Assembly: GCA_009746045.1 (NCBI GenBank) | Contig: RPFO01002187.1 | Location: forward strand, 1 to 53,749 | Direction of reading: 5' to 3' | DNA: 53,749 nt | DNA from: Mesostigma viride | Lineage: Eukaryota; Streptophyta; Mesostigmatophyceae; Mesostigmatales; Mesostigmataceae | Shown: positions 45,301-53,749 of the stretch, piece by piece | How the letters are laid out: the number at the start of each line of letters is the position of its first letter | Numbering within the stretch: the first letter of the stretch is position 1 | Translations under genes and position numbers: made by a program | Notes under the pieces: generated by a model | What the model was told of the DNA's origin: nothing | Seen by the model: the letters and a program-made list of their open reading frames with translations, nothing else | Databases searched by the model: none

Positions 45301-48300
45301 AACGTCACTCTGTGCCCCCCCTGCGCCTCCACACAACATCCGTGCACGACATCACCACCCGCGCCAGCTGTTTCGGCGCGTGTGGCGGACGGTAGCGCAA
45401 GAGCTCGAGCCCGTCCTGGACGCGATGACTCAGCAGCAACAGCGACAGCAGCAGCAGCAGCAGCAGCAGCTGGGAGAAGACGAGAGAACCGCGTCCAAGG
45501 CCGGGGGCTCCCAGGAGCCCTCCATGCCCCCAGGGGCCACGCGCGTGCACCTGCCGCGGCAGATGCTGCGTGCCAGCTGGCAGGCCCACGGGTCTGACTC
45601 CAGCAGCCCCGGAGAGGGCCCGGCGGACGGTAATGACGGCGGCAGTAACAAGGGCAAGGAGGAAGTTTCATTGTTGGCGATGACGTCCCCCCTCTCGGCC
45701 AGCAAGGCAGGGCCCAAGCCCTCTGCCATTGCTTCAGCCACGGTTGCGTCACCCGCGACCGTTCCAACCACGGTTGCCCCATCTGCGGTCGCCCCATCTG
45801 CAGTTGCCAGTGGAAAGCAAAGCCTGCCCAGGAGGAGGGGGGGCCGCCACGGTAACATCTGGGATGCGGCGCCTTTGCCAAATGGCCAGTCCTCTCCTGG
45901 TGACATCCGAGACAGAAGTGCTGTCGCCATGAGCAAGAGCAAGATGGATGATGACGCGCGCGACGATGATGGCATTATCGTCTTGGCATCGCCCCCCTTA
46001 GACGCCGCCACGTCGCCCGATGATGACGTCAGGGCGCAGGGTAGCCTTTTCGCCCATGGCCAGGAAGTGATAATAAATTCCAAAGATAAAAGCCACACGA
46101 ACAGCGACATCGGCTCTGCTGCCAGCATCAAGGATATGAGCACTCGCCAGGATAACACAGCAAACTCCAAGGATTCGGGCAGCAGAAAGCTCGGTATGGG
46201 TATAGGGCCACCTGGCCCTGTGCTGCCCTTCAAGTTCCAGGTCAGCCCGACATCGCCGCCGTCACGCATTGTCATCTCGCCCCCCACGAGCCCGTCTGCG
46301 GGCCGAGGCACTGTGCTCATCACCGTCACGGGTGGTGGGTCCCCCAGGACAAGGCTTGCGGGTGGTGGTTCCCCCCGGACAAGTAGTGCAGGTGGGTCAC
46401 CGGGCACAAGCGTGGTGAGCGGCTCTCCCCCCTCAGTCTCTCCGCCAGGGTCCGGCGCGCTCGAGACGCAGGGTTCGACTCCCCTACGCATCGCTGCCAT
46501 ATCAGGGTCCGGGGAGGGTTCAACCCCCCTGGACCTGGCTGTTGGTATATCAGACCCTTGGTCTGAGCGGGATGTCAGACCCTTTAGCTCAGGTCGCATT
46601 TCCTCCTCCTTATCATCCCAGCATCCCACCTTGCCCCGGCACAGTAGCCAAGAGGCGACAACTGAAGCAATCGACCCCCTTAAGGCGGACATGACAGAGG
46701 CAGCCGCGACCGGGGCGCAAGGCAATGCCGCCGCCGCCGCCCCAGGGTCCCTGGCGCGCGGCTCCGCCCGCAGCGGCCGCCGCATCAGCAGCGTCGCGGC
46801 GGATGCCCCTCGCGGCGTGGCGTCCGCAAATGTGCACGGTGACGTCCACCAGAACAATCGCCAGAGCATGCATCAAAATATGCACCAGAACCAGAACCAG
46901 AACAAGAACAAGAACGAGAACAAGAACGAAATGGCAGTTGACAATGACCAGAGCATGCAGAACCAGAATCACAACCATGGCCACCATGATGATGAGGGTG
47001 GCACCCATACCGCCGATGGGCTAGCTACTATCAGCTCCACCGCCGGCAAGGATGCCAGCACGTCCCGTCAGGGCCCCCAGGACCCAGGGAGCCCTGGCTC
47101 CGCCCGACAGGCCACGGGCGCCCCACCCGAGGAAATAGGTGGCGTGCTGTCGCCGCTCCGTCGCGTCATGTCATCACCCGAAGAAGCTATCCTGTCGTCC
47201 CTTGTGTCGGCGCCAGCAGCAGGGGGGGGGAGGGTGCGGTAGCCGCTGCTGCTGCCGGTGCAAAGAGGGAAGCGGGGGTGGGGGCTGGGACTGGGCGGGG
47301 GCGGCGGGGCAGTGCCGCGTTCGGCCGAAGCACGCTGCGCGCGGCAAGCTCATTAGCAGGCATTTCTCCGTCCTCTTCTTCTATGTCTACTTCTGCTTTG
47401 ACGAGACCCCTGGCTGGGGCCAGTGGGGAGGGAGTCGGGCAATTAGCTCCCTCCGAGGGGGGGTTGTCACCGCGCACGGAGCGACCACCGGCGATGCGGG
47501 AGCAAGCGGGGGTTGTCAGCACAGGTTCACGTGCACAGGGACAGGGTAAGCGCGTGCTGCCACCCTACCAGGAGGGTTCCTCGTTGGGCGGCAATACGAA
47601 TAACCTTGTTGCTAACCATAACTCGGCCGTCGCAGCCTGCCGCTCAGTAAGCCACGTCATCGGAGGCCGCAGCACCGTGCTTAATTACCATCAAGCAAGG
47701 GTAGCGGATGGTGCCTTGAACCACCCCCGCACTAGCCGGATCACGGGGACAGCGGGCAGGGATCAATGGACCGCGTGTGGGCCTGCCTACGACTCCCTAA
47801 CTGCCGGCGATGCCGCGCAGGTTCCCCCTTCTGCCCGGTCTCCTTCCCCGGGTGCGGCTTATCCTGGACAGCGGGCCGGCGCGGACGCCAGCTGTAGCAA
47901 GCACAGCAACCGTGGCGCTGCCGACGTACGCGGCGATGTCAGCGACCAAGGGGGCGGCGGCGGCGCCGGCACCAGTGTATGGTACGTTCTTGACGCCGAC
48001 AGTGGCGACCTTTTCTCAGGGGACATTCCGGGTGACCAGGGGGGCCTCACAAGTAGACGCGGCGACAAGGGCCAGGGGAAGTCTGTGGACAAAAATAGAG
48101 CGATGGAGCGCGGCATGGTGATGCGTTCCAGTTACAACGGCGCGTTCCCACCGCGCCGCCGCCGCGCAAACTCGGATGCCCACCAGATGGGGACGCCCTC
48201 GTCAGGCTCCCCTGCCGGACCTCTAGCGCCGGCGTCGCCGGGCATGACAGCGGGGCAGCGTAGCGTGGCTGCTAGCCACCGCCACTCGAGCCGCACCCAC

Positions 48301-50384
48301 GAAGAATGCGCCAAGAAGGGGCCATCGGTGGCCCGCGCGACGGTCGCTGTCGCGGTGGCCCCACAAGTTGCTGGGGAAAGGGGAGTGGCAGCGGCAGGGG
48401 CAGGGGGGGAAAGGGGAGTGGCAGCGGCAGGGGGAGGGGGGGAAAGGGGAGTGGCAGCGGCAGGGGCAGGGGGGGAAAGGGAAACCACGTGGACATCCAC
48501 ACGGGGGGGGCCACCAAGCGTGGGGCTCGCTCAACCCCCCCCCCCCCCTGGGGGCTGGTGCTGGGATGGGGCGGAAGGGAAGGACCGGCCCCGCACATTG
48601 GCTGGGCTCGAGGAGCATCATCTCCAGCCGTTCGGGGACCAGGGCTTCACTTCCTCGATCACTTCGCAAGGCCACCGTGTCAGCATATGTCGCATAGGCA
48701 AGCCATCTCTGGCCGGTGACATGGCCGCTGTCACCACTGGTCCCAACAGCGTGGATGAGCTGGTTGATGCGGGGCCTGCTGCGGCGTGCACGTGGCGGGA
48801 CCTGGCAGGTGGCGGGCGCGACCACGGGGGCACGCCTCCAATGCTTGCCTCCGACCCAGGCAGGGGCAGTTCCCTACGTCACGAGGGTGGTGTAGGCCAG
48901 GGGGCCTCCAGCTGGGCGGCCAGCATGGGCCGTGGCGGCAGCACTGGTGTAGGCAGGGTGGGTGGAATCCCAGTCATCGCAATCGCGACGGAGAGTTTCC
49001 ACTCGTCCGACGCGAGGCAGGGGCCGCCCCACCACCCGTTGGGTCAGGTCGCCCACAACACGTGGTTCAAGCCGCGACGCGCCTCCCTGGGGGCCTCGTG
49101 GCAGGACGGAGGATCCGACAGCAGGCCCGAGGCCGGGCCCAGTGGGGGTTATTCTGGCGAGCCGCCCGCGTCCGGCAAGCAGGCAGGGTCCCTGCCTTCG
49201 CTGGCGTCCGTCCCGGAGAGGAGCGGCCACAGCCGGCCGTCCTCGGCGGGCAGCGTGCGCGAGGACGCGGCGGGGTCCCTGGCGGTCCCTGGCCAGGTGG
49301 TCAGGGGAGCGGATCCCGCTATCCCGGCGGCCGCCAGCTGGAACACCTGGGAGGCACCGACCCCGGCACACGACGAACGGGCGCAACCGAGGGAGGGTTT
49401 GGAACCTCGGAGTTGGAACGTCACCGGTGTGGCAATGCCCTCGCCGAGGTCTGGCTGGGCCACGGGTGGTGGTGCGATGAGGCCCGGGGCTTACAGCATG
49501 GGGGGTAGCGTGCCATTGAGAGAACCATCCGCAGCGTCGCAGCCACCCTTGAACTCACAATGGGAGCTTCTTCGGGGGACGGCCATCGGCGGTGGTGGCA
49601 GCAAGACGCGGGGGGATGGCAGCAGCAGCGGTAGCGTTAATGCGGGCAGGGATGGGCGAGGGGGAGGAGGGGCGGAGTTGGCTGCGGGGGGGGGCACGTT
49701 TGGGCTGGGACGGCTGCAGGGGCCCATCGGTTCAGCCCATGGTGCAGGGAAAAGTGCAGGCAAGGACACTGCTGGGGCGGTAGCCAAGGACTTAGTTTCA
49801 AAGGACGTGAGTGTGATCGGGGCCGATCGGGGCCGCCGCGGCAGCACTTCTTCTGGAAGGGCTGACTTTGCCCCCGCGGGCTACAGTATGTCACAGTATA
49901 GCCCAGAGCCTGGTAGGACAGAGAGCCGCGCGGGGGGGACATATTGGGTAGTGGCCACGTGTCGCAAGGCCAAGTACCGCGGTCACCTTTACCAACGCGT
50001 AGCCCAGTGGGTCATGGAAAGGATTCTGACCATGAAGCCGGTTTTCGCGAGCATGGGGCAGGGTATCTTGGGGAGATGACCACGGTCGCGGATGCCAGAA
50101 ATAGCGGGTATAATGGTGGAGAGGGGGGGGCGTATGGCGGCATGCTCTGGACGAATGCGGGGCCACCCGGCCGGCCTGCACGGGGGGGCCGATGGACCCT
50201 GGTGCAGGCTAGGCAAGGTAATCTGCCAGGGTCAGAAGATGGTAGCTTAGGCCATGCACCTGGGACCGAGGTGCATGCATTGCAGAACAGCACGACGGAG
50301 AGAAAGCCATCAGGTCGAAAGTTGGCCCTGACTGCGTTTTTGAGCGGGTCTGCTGCATCTGTTAAGAGGACAAGCAAGGCGTGA
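30339..50384 (+). CDS. FAM149-like (DUF3719) protein; join 30339-30548, 30812-30881, 32379-32413, 34014-34147, 36138-~38460, 39507-39652, 45368-50384
   Basis: Proposed seven-exon gene. Exon 1 (ATG 30339) includes TGFSDFGWSDNASALSL; donor gtaagt at 30549. Exon 2 encodes ESEREYELLLSNLLDEFDQH then LYS; exon 3 EIEVSPQELQRQ (or two codons more, to 32419); exon 4 EAAEERTRY...LEWSIASAKAAQPHV; exon 5 opens RVRG. Joined, this gives the helix, LY, helix and W...PHxRxxG layout of DUF3719. Exon 6 gives EVDLCVLPVTPVETLQEEVM and exon 7 opens LFRRVWRTVAQELEPVLDAM, matching the second conserved FAM149 block (EEV..yvF..VW..V...LEpl). All joins keep phase. Exon 7 then runs as a very long disordered Q/N/S/G-rich tail. 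Human FAM149B1 is tied to ciliary function, so a ciliary role is inferred. Frame breaks at G/C runs (36733, 36765, about 37240, about 37351, 47222, 49932) need correction. An alternative is exon 4 spliced directly to 39532. Confidence 0.68.
31973..31994. repeat. G22 homopolymer
   Basis: Twenty-two consecutive G in intron 2 (30882-32378) of the FAM149-like gene. Length is likely unreliable. It can form G-quadruplex structures. Confidence 0.9.
32390..32530 (+). repeat. Tandem duplication of exon 3 of the FAM149-like gene
   Basis: The exon 3 sequence gaggtctccccccaagagct with its donor (cag|gtacgg) recurs about 105 bp downstream at 32488-32525 as gaggtctccccccaagtgct ... cacag|gtacgg (MEVSPQVLRRHAQ instead of IEVSPQELQRQVQ). 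The second copy has a weak acceptor (attaatag) and more changes, so it may be a decaying or alternative exon. Confidence 0.65.
32610..32654. repeat. Perfect 21-bp inverted repeat, 3-nt loop, exon-derived
   Basis: The left arm 32610-32630 (agagctgcagcgacaggcag + t) and right arm 32634-32654 are exact reverse complements around acc. Both arms resemble exon 3 (gagctgcagcggcaggta). A further partial copy of the arm lies at 32660-32676. In RNA this is a very stable short hairpin. Confidence 0.9.
33146..33672. repeat. 23-bp minisatellite, about 22 copies
   Basis: The unit is gatggcttgctgcgtggcta + cag, with occasional tac-to-cac changes and small deletions. It lies in the intron between 32414 and 34013. 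All plus frames are open (ACCVATGWLAAWLQDGLLRG pattern), so long frames here are not genes. Confidence 0.95.
34284..34713. repeat. Inverted repeat pair with tRNA-like box A motif
   Basis: gcattggcggttaactggcc at 34284 recurs inverted at 34713-34683 (gcaatggcggttaactggtc). Each arm resembles an RNA polymerase III box A (tggcggttaactgg), and the left arm is followed at 34365 by gggattcgacccc, a box-B-like string. Inside, agatctgt..gtcgattgcgc occurs twice (34433, 34629). It could be a pair of tRNA-derived SINEs in opposite orientation. No foldable tRNA was found. Confidence 0.4.
35020..35320. repeat. 43-bp minisatellite (5 copies) plus related degenerate units
   Basis: The unit is gatagtggtgcggttaatag + tcgcggtgttggtaaccctt + cat from 35020 to 35235, then two diverged units of about 50 bp with tgttagtagtcatggtattg to about 35320. 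It lies in the intron 34148-36137. Confidence 0.9.
35468..36021. repeat. 69-bp minisatellite, 8 copies
   Basis: The unit starts aaaagtcatgtctgtaaaag and ends ggcccaggatcggcacc. Copies are nearly identical. Because 69 is a multiple of 3 it stays open in-frame (KSHVCKSSCAVVFFLIHRPR) and runs into the next exon frame, but an acceptor at 36137 (ccttgcag) marks the real exon start. Confidence 0.95.
36138..38552 (+). CDS. Exon 5 of the FAM149-like gene: disordered G/S/H/Q-rich region with frame breaks
   Basis: Starts after ccttgcag at 36137, in phase with exon 4, and reads RGVKHPGMTSSAAAASLNVS, GSGSGASFGLGQHSPLHHAA, LGTAGTLFSDGNNNNAGGWG with GC-rich third positions. The frame is lost around G13 (36733-36745) and C9 (36765-36773). 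Coding character continues as LWERVAADGDGCQLRDEDWG, then in the next frame as SSWNQVHVGRMPQGSDTGAA, then as EEGWDDVFGSLVVVGSRIPL, to TAA at 38550-38552. A donor (aaag|gtacgg) at 38461 would splice in phase to 39507 before that stop. If it is not used, the gene ends at 38552 and the second conserved block belongs to a separate gene. Confidence 0.5.
38573..38665. repeat. Short G/T-rich repeat, 3 units
   Basis: Three degenerate units of ggtggtttgtcaggaa + ggggtgctgt in the intron after exon 5. The rest of this intron to 39506 has no other feature that I can support. Confidence 0.6.
39735..40809. repeat. 62-bp minisatellite, left block, about 17 copies
   Basis: The unit is ggtactgtgtgattgaggtt + tggccctctagttctcgttc + tggtgttgcgttgtggagttct. 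It continues after the LTR pair at 43636, so it was one array before that insertion. It lies in the intron between 39653 and 45367. Confidence 0.95.
40810..42194. mobile_element. LTR-like unit, copy 1 (TGTC...GACA)
   Basis: 1385 bp, starting TGTCGCGT and ending ACGTGACA, so its ends form the short inverted repeat typical of LTRs. It is preceded by the 4-bp target sequence tggt (40806-40809). Contains a TATA box (tatataaaa, 40894-40902). A 115-codon minus frame (41941-41594) is present in both copies but has no recognised domain. Confidence 0.7.
42197..43635. mobile_element. LTR-like unit, copy 2, separated from copy 1 by 2 bp (GC)
   Basis: 1439 bp, about 99 percent identical to copy 1 outside three indels. 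A 68-bp insertion at about 42285-42352 (agctcgaaaaaatgaag and flanks) splits the TATA box. Deletions of 6 bp and 8 bp relative to copy 1 lie near 42463 and 43586. It is followed by tggt at 43636-43639, matching the duplication on the left. No internal retrotransposon region lies between the copies. Confidence 0.7.
43636..44262. repeat. 62-bp minisatellite, right block, about 10 copies
   Basis: Same unit and orientation as 39735-40809. The array resumes directly at the duplicated tggt. The last units decay towards 44300-44560 (gagttctggtactgtaattt). Confidence 0.95.
44764..44912. repeat. 48-bp repeat, 3 copies
   Basis: The unit is gtgcataaacccgcgaaatg + tccattctatacatagggct + ccccactt, in the last intron of the FAM149-like gene. 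Confidence 0.85.
45368..50384 (+). CDS. Last exon of the FAM149-like gene: conserved helix, then very long disordered tail
   Basis: Starts after cgcgccag with LFRRVWRTVAQELEPVLDAM, the end of the conserved C-terminal block, then poly-Q and a Ser/Gly/Ala/Pro-rich tail. Notable are MHQNMHQNQNQNKNKNENKN (about 46867) and three copies of GERGVAAAG at 48371-48480. The first frame stops at 47242 just after G9 (47222-47230). The next frame reads AVAAAAAGAKREAGVGAGTG and stays open to 50079. A third takes over at G7 (49932-49938), reading ILGSGHVSQGQVPRSPLP and HGKDSDHEAGFREHGAGYLG, to TGA at 50382. One added G at each run restores one continuous frame of about 1,670 codons. Opposite-strand frames here are shadows. 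Confidence 0.65.
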
Positions 50385-50712
50385 GCTGGCCATGTTTGCA
50401 GAGCACTTGTTCCTACTACTTGATTGAAGTACGTACATTAAGTAACATATAAGAGGATGTATCTGACCTCCCAACATGGTACCAGCTAACGTAATGCCAT
50501 CGAAAGACTAAGTCCCGTGAGCATAGGCACGGGGGTCCAGCCATTCACTGGGATCATTGATTAATTTCATGGTTCTCTGAGCAGTTTCTTTATAGTGAGA
50601 TCAAGGGTAGCCACAAAAGCTAGGTTATCGGGTTCACGTGACATACCTTTGGGGGGGGGCAACCAGCACATGACTTAGTCACGTAAGCATAATTCCTCAA
50701 TGAATGGGTGGA
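50385..50712. other. 3' flank of the FAM149-like gene; degenerate LINE-B 3' end (minus) at 50655-50700
   Basis: No gene. On minus, cattgaggaattatgcttac followed by gtgactaagtcatgtg is a decayed LINE-B terminus with a partly broken hairpin. Confidence 0.45.
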
Positions 50713-51730
50713 ATGGAATTCAATTAAATTAAATTAAATTGAGACATATCTCCGTTTGGAGTACATGTAGCACATATCCCTGAGAAGGGGCATATGGCTT
50801 TTAATACATTCTGGGCTACTTCCTGCAAGGGTAGGGTGTAAACTACACCTGCTCTGGGTGCACAAAGTGCACCTGCACCACCATGATGTATCCTACCTAA
50901 AAGGCTGGCATGGGGTCGAAGAGTGTTAATTATGGCTAGGCTATGTCTAGGGCATGGCATCTCAGCAGGGAGCGACTCTCTGCATGGGCAAAGCATTACT
51001 AAATACTGCTATGCGTCATCTGGTGTGGGGCCGCTCATCATAGGCACACATCTACATGGCTAAATACTGCTAATTCATCATCTGGTACGGGGCCCATAAT
51101 AGGCGTACATGTACAAGGCCACGTTGTCTAGGCCTTACTATTACACTACTACTGCTTAGTCCCCGGCCTAGGCTGGGGTTGCTGAGGGTGCTGGCCGGGT
51201 CAGCGGGGGTCGCTTACCAGGGCTTGTGGCCGACAGAGATGGCTGCCCCCGCTTCCAGCTAGTACACCGGCTTCCCCGCCGCGGTCTGCCGGAGCTGGAG
51301 GTAGGTCGGCCATAGCTCCCGACGCCGTTGTTGCTGCGCCAGGGTCAAGTCATCGTCCAAGGTGTAGTGAGTCTTCTTGAGCCGCTTGCGGCGTCTGAGG
51401 AACGAAATCTTGTCCGGACGCCGGGTTCTCAAAGATGAGCAGCAGCGGAGGTGGGCCTCCAGCTTGATCTCACCAATGAGGCCCATGCGGCCAAAGATTC
51501 TTGTTCTCAACCGCCTGTGCAAGCTTCACGGAGTTCTCACCTTCCACCAGGTTGAAGTTCTTGACGATGACGGCGTGCCGCCCGGACATGTTCCTGAAAA
51601 CGCATCCAGGCACCGCGTTGCGTCTGGCCGACCTATAGATACGTTGAGGGTACCTGCGGTTGTAAATGGCATAAATGACGCGACGGGTGCTTTCGGGGTG
51701 TGGGCGAGTGGAGTTGGTAAGCGACAAATG
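50713..51730 (-). mobile_element. LINE-D copy: decayed ORF1-like gene, 3' UTR and (AATTT/AATTA)n tail
   Basis: Read on minus: VPGCVFRNMSGRHAVIVKNF, then NLVEGENSVKLAQAVEN (51627-51490), then after a frame slip IGEIKLEAHLRCCSSLRTRR, FLRRRKRLKKTHYTLDDDLT and AQQQRRRELWPTYLQLRQTA (51480-51270), then AAISVGHKPW near 51220. This resembles the C-terminal part of L1-type ORF1 RNA-binding proteins (an RRM-like segment followed by LT..Q...RRELWP). The 3' UTR matches 7980-8387 and ends with tgtgctacatgtactcc and a tail at 50716-50740. It is 5' truncated and inactive. Confidence 0.65.
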
Positions 51731-53183
51731 CTTGCGCTGTAAGCATTGGAGGCGACGCAGAGTATGGTAATCCTTGCAGTGATGGTTATGGCGCGTGTTG
51801 ATGCGACAACGCGTCAGCCATTCCTTTGAGGAGAAACGATAGGGGAACTGCCGAGAAATAGCAGTTTACTTTCCGGTAATCAATGCCACTTGATTGCCGT
51901 ACTCTGTGGAGGGTAAGAGCGTGCCAGAAAGTCATAAGGTGTTTCATGTTGATTCAGATGCACTGAGAGCTAAGACATCAAACAGAACCAGAGCGGAGCA
52001 TATTGAGGTAAGTGAATATTCACTGCGTAACACCCGTTACGCAATAGCGGTGGTCCATGATGCATCTCCCCGGGGCAGGATGTGGCTAACAACGTACAGC
52101 TGAAAGGACTCGGAACATGTGTATTCCCGGTGGGGGGGCTGCCCATTGTCATACTTGACACCTCTGTCCTGTAACGAAAAGATTTCCCTTCTTCATGTTC
52201 CAGATGAGTCACTGTGCTCCTGCCTTTGTGTTTGTTTGGCTTTTGTAAAGAGATATGGAAGGGTATTAACAAAAGCAAAGGCTGATATTGCCGTGTGGGG
52301 GGCCCTATCCTTGGTTAGTCTCTCAAGTGTCCACAGAAAAACACAAGAGTAGCACACACAGCGCGCAGCCCAGCCTAGTAGCTCCCTCAATAGTAGGAGA
52401 AAAAGAAAAATGACAAGAACAGCAAAACAAACAAGAACAAGAACAAAACACAGGCACGTAGTGCAAGGTGAGCGAATGATGGAGGATTGTGAGAGGGGGG
52501 CATCGTATTGAATGTGTAGGCATTAAGGCAGCCAAAGCATCCCATCCCCGGGTACATTAGTGGCTTGCAAAAAAGCCACAACCTGCGTGGAAGATCGAGG
52601 AAAATGCAGGAACCATGAGTATGATCCTGAAAACGAGGTTGAGGAAACGCGGAGAGGAAGTGCCGGCGGCTGAAACGATTCCGATGGAACTGTGGGTTTC
52701 GCCGACATGAGGCGGTGTAGCTGACTATCTCTATGGTGTCGTGCATGTGTGACCGGGAGTGCCGGTTCACGTGCCCACTCGCCGGACTAGCCCGACGACA
52801 TGTGAGCTTGGTTGCCCGGCCACGGCTAAAATCCTCTTAAGAGAGCAATTGCACTTCATCCTATAAATATATAAATTTCCGTGCTCAAGGGCTTAATTAT
52901 GCTCACATGCATGACGTGCAGACTTACGTGTAAACTAACATATTACTGATTAGTTGCACATTGACTGCGTCTACGTAGTGAAATAGAATGGTTTAACTTC
53001 AATAATATTATGATTACATCCTTCGAACTTTTCTTTAAAGAGCAGTGCACTGGGCAATTCATCCACGCCATCATCATGACAGCTTATACTCGACCGCGAT
53101 TTCATCCCAACGGGAAATGGCAAGAGTAGTTGAATTGGTAAAGACTGAAAGGCCAAACAAGTTCCCCATGCAATGTGAACGAG
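51731..53183. other. No gene supported
   Basis: Short frames on both strands without domains or splice support. An A-rich stretch at 52385-52450 keeps the minus strand open and F/L-rich; I do not take it as a gene. 52893-52940 has a faint likeness to a LINE-B 3' end. Confidence 0.4.
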
Positions 53184-53749
53184 GGAGGGAGGGAGGGAGG
53201 GAGGGAGGGAGGGAGGGAGGGAGGGAGGGAGGGAGGGAGGGAGGGAGGGAGGGAGGGAGGGAGGGAGGGAGGGAGGGAGGGAGGGAGGGAGGGAGGGAGG
53301 GAGGGAGGGAGGGAGGGAGGGAGGAGGGAGGGAGGGAGGGAGGGAGGGGGAGGGAGGGAGGGAGGGAGGGAGGGAGGGAGGGAGGGAGGAGGGAGGGAGG
53401 GAGGGAGGAGGGAGGGAGGGAGGGAGGGAGGGAGGAGGGAGGGAGGGAGGGAGGGAGGAGGAGGGAGGGAGGGAGGGAGGGAGGGAGGGAGGGAGGGAGG
53501 GAGGGAGGGAGGGGGAGGAGGGAGGGAGGGAGGGAGGGGGAGGGAGGGAGGGAGGAGGGAGGGAGGGAGGGGAGGGAGGAGGGAGGGAGGGAGGGAGGGA
53601 GGGGGGAGGGAGGGAGGGAGGGAGGGAGGGAGGGAGGGAGGGAGGGAGGGAGGGAGGAGGGAGGAGGGAGGGAGGGAGGGAGGGAGGGAGGGGAGGGAGG
53701 GAGGGAGGAGGGAGGGAGGGAGGGAGGGAGAGGGAGGGAGGGAGGAGGA
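53184..53749. repeat. (GGGA)n polypurine microsatellite, runs off the window
   Basis: At least 566 bp of GGGA units with scattered GGA and GGGGA variants; the strand is all purine. Such tracts form triplexes and G-quadruplexes and often end assemblies, so the true length is unknown. Confidence 0.95.

Noticed and set aside
46440-46500. tRNA gene (gggttcgactccc)
   Set aside because: It lies inside clear coding sequence of exon 7, and no cloverleaf can be formed.
45430-46869. 479-codon minus-strand frame
   Set aside because: Antisense shadow of exon 7, including the complement of its poly-Q run.
52387-52770. 127-codon minus-strand protein rich in F and L
   Set aside because: A-rich plus-strand stretch gives low-complexity translation; no start context, domain or splice support.

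Overview
The window looks like nuclear DNA of a green-lineage eukaryote, most likely a flagellated green alga. Evidence: a plant-type GARP (Myb-like SHLQKF) transcription factor whose DNA-binding domain is split by phase-consistent introns, one exactly at HLQ|KF as in land-plant GARP genes; GC-rich exons in GC-poorer, repeat-filled introns with GT-AG borders; and many eukaryotic transposons. There is no bacterial-style gene packing. The species cannot be fixed from the sequence.

Layout. 1-2408: no supported gene, except a dispersed repeat at the left edge. 2409-6627: GARP transcription factor, three visible exons, plus strand. 6628-23460: a transposon graveyard holding several non-LTR (LINE) families, a Gag relic, a 1.8-kb TIR element, a 1.7-kb piggyBac-type element, and a stack of insertions inside insertions at about 16545-21390 whose borders are set by target-site duplications. 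23460-26003: Gag-like ORF of a retrotransposon. 26940-27480: minisatellites. 27794-27952 (minus): a possible copine-type C2 exon. 28933-29542: fold-back DNA transposon.

30339-50384 is one large plus-strand gene of seven proposed exons that I read as a FAM149 (DUF3719) homologue. In animals this family is linked to cilia. Both conserved regions are present and the introns keep phase. Its introns hold separate minisatellites, a duplicated exon fragment, a perfect 21-bp hairpin made of exon-like sequence, and a tandem pair of LTR-like units (TGTC...GACA, 2 bp apart) inserted in a 62-bp minisatellite. 50640-51730: LINE 3' ends in minus orientation. 53184-53749: a polypurine (GGGA)n tract running off the window.

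Two patterns recur. First, reading frames of the cellular genes break at long G or C runs, and most breaks would be mended by one more base in the run, which suggests homopolymer undercalling. Second, most non-LTR copies end in a small hairpin followed by an AT-rich tetramer or pentamer tail; these tails in turn hold other insertions.
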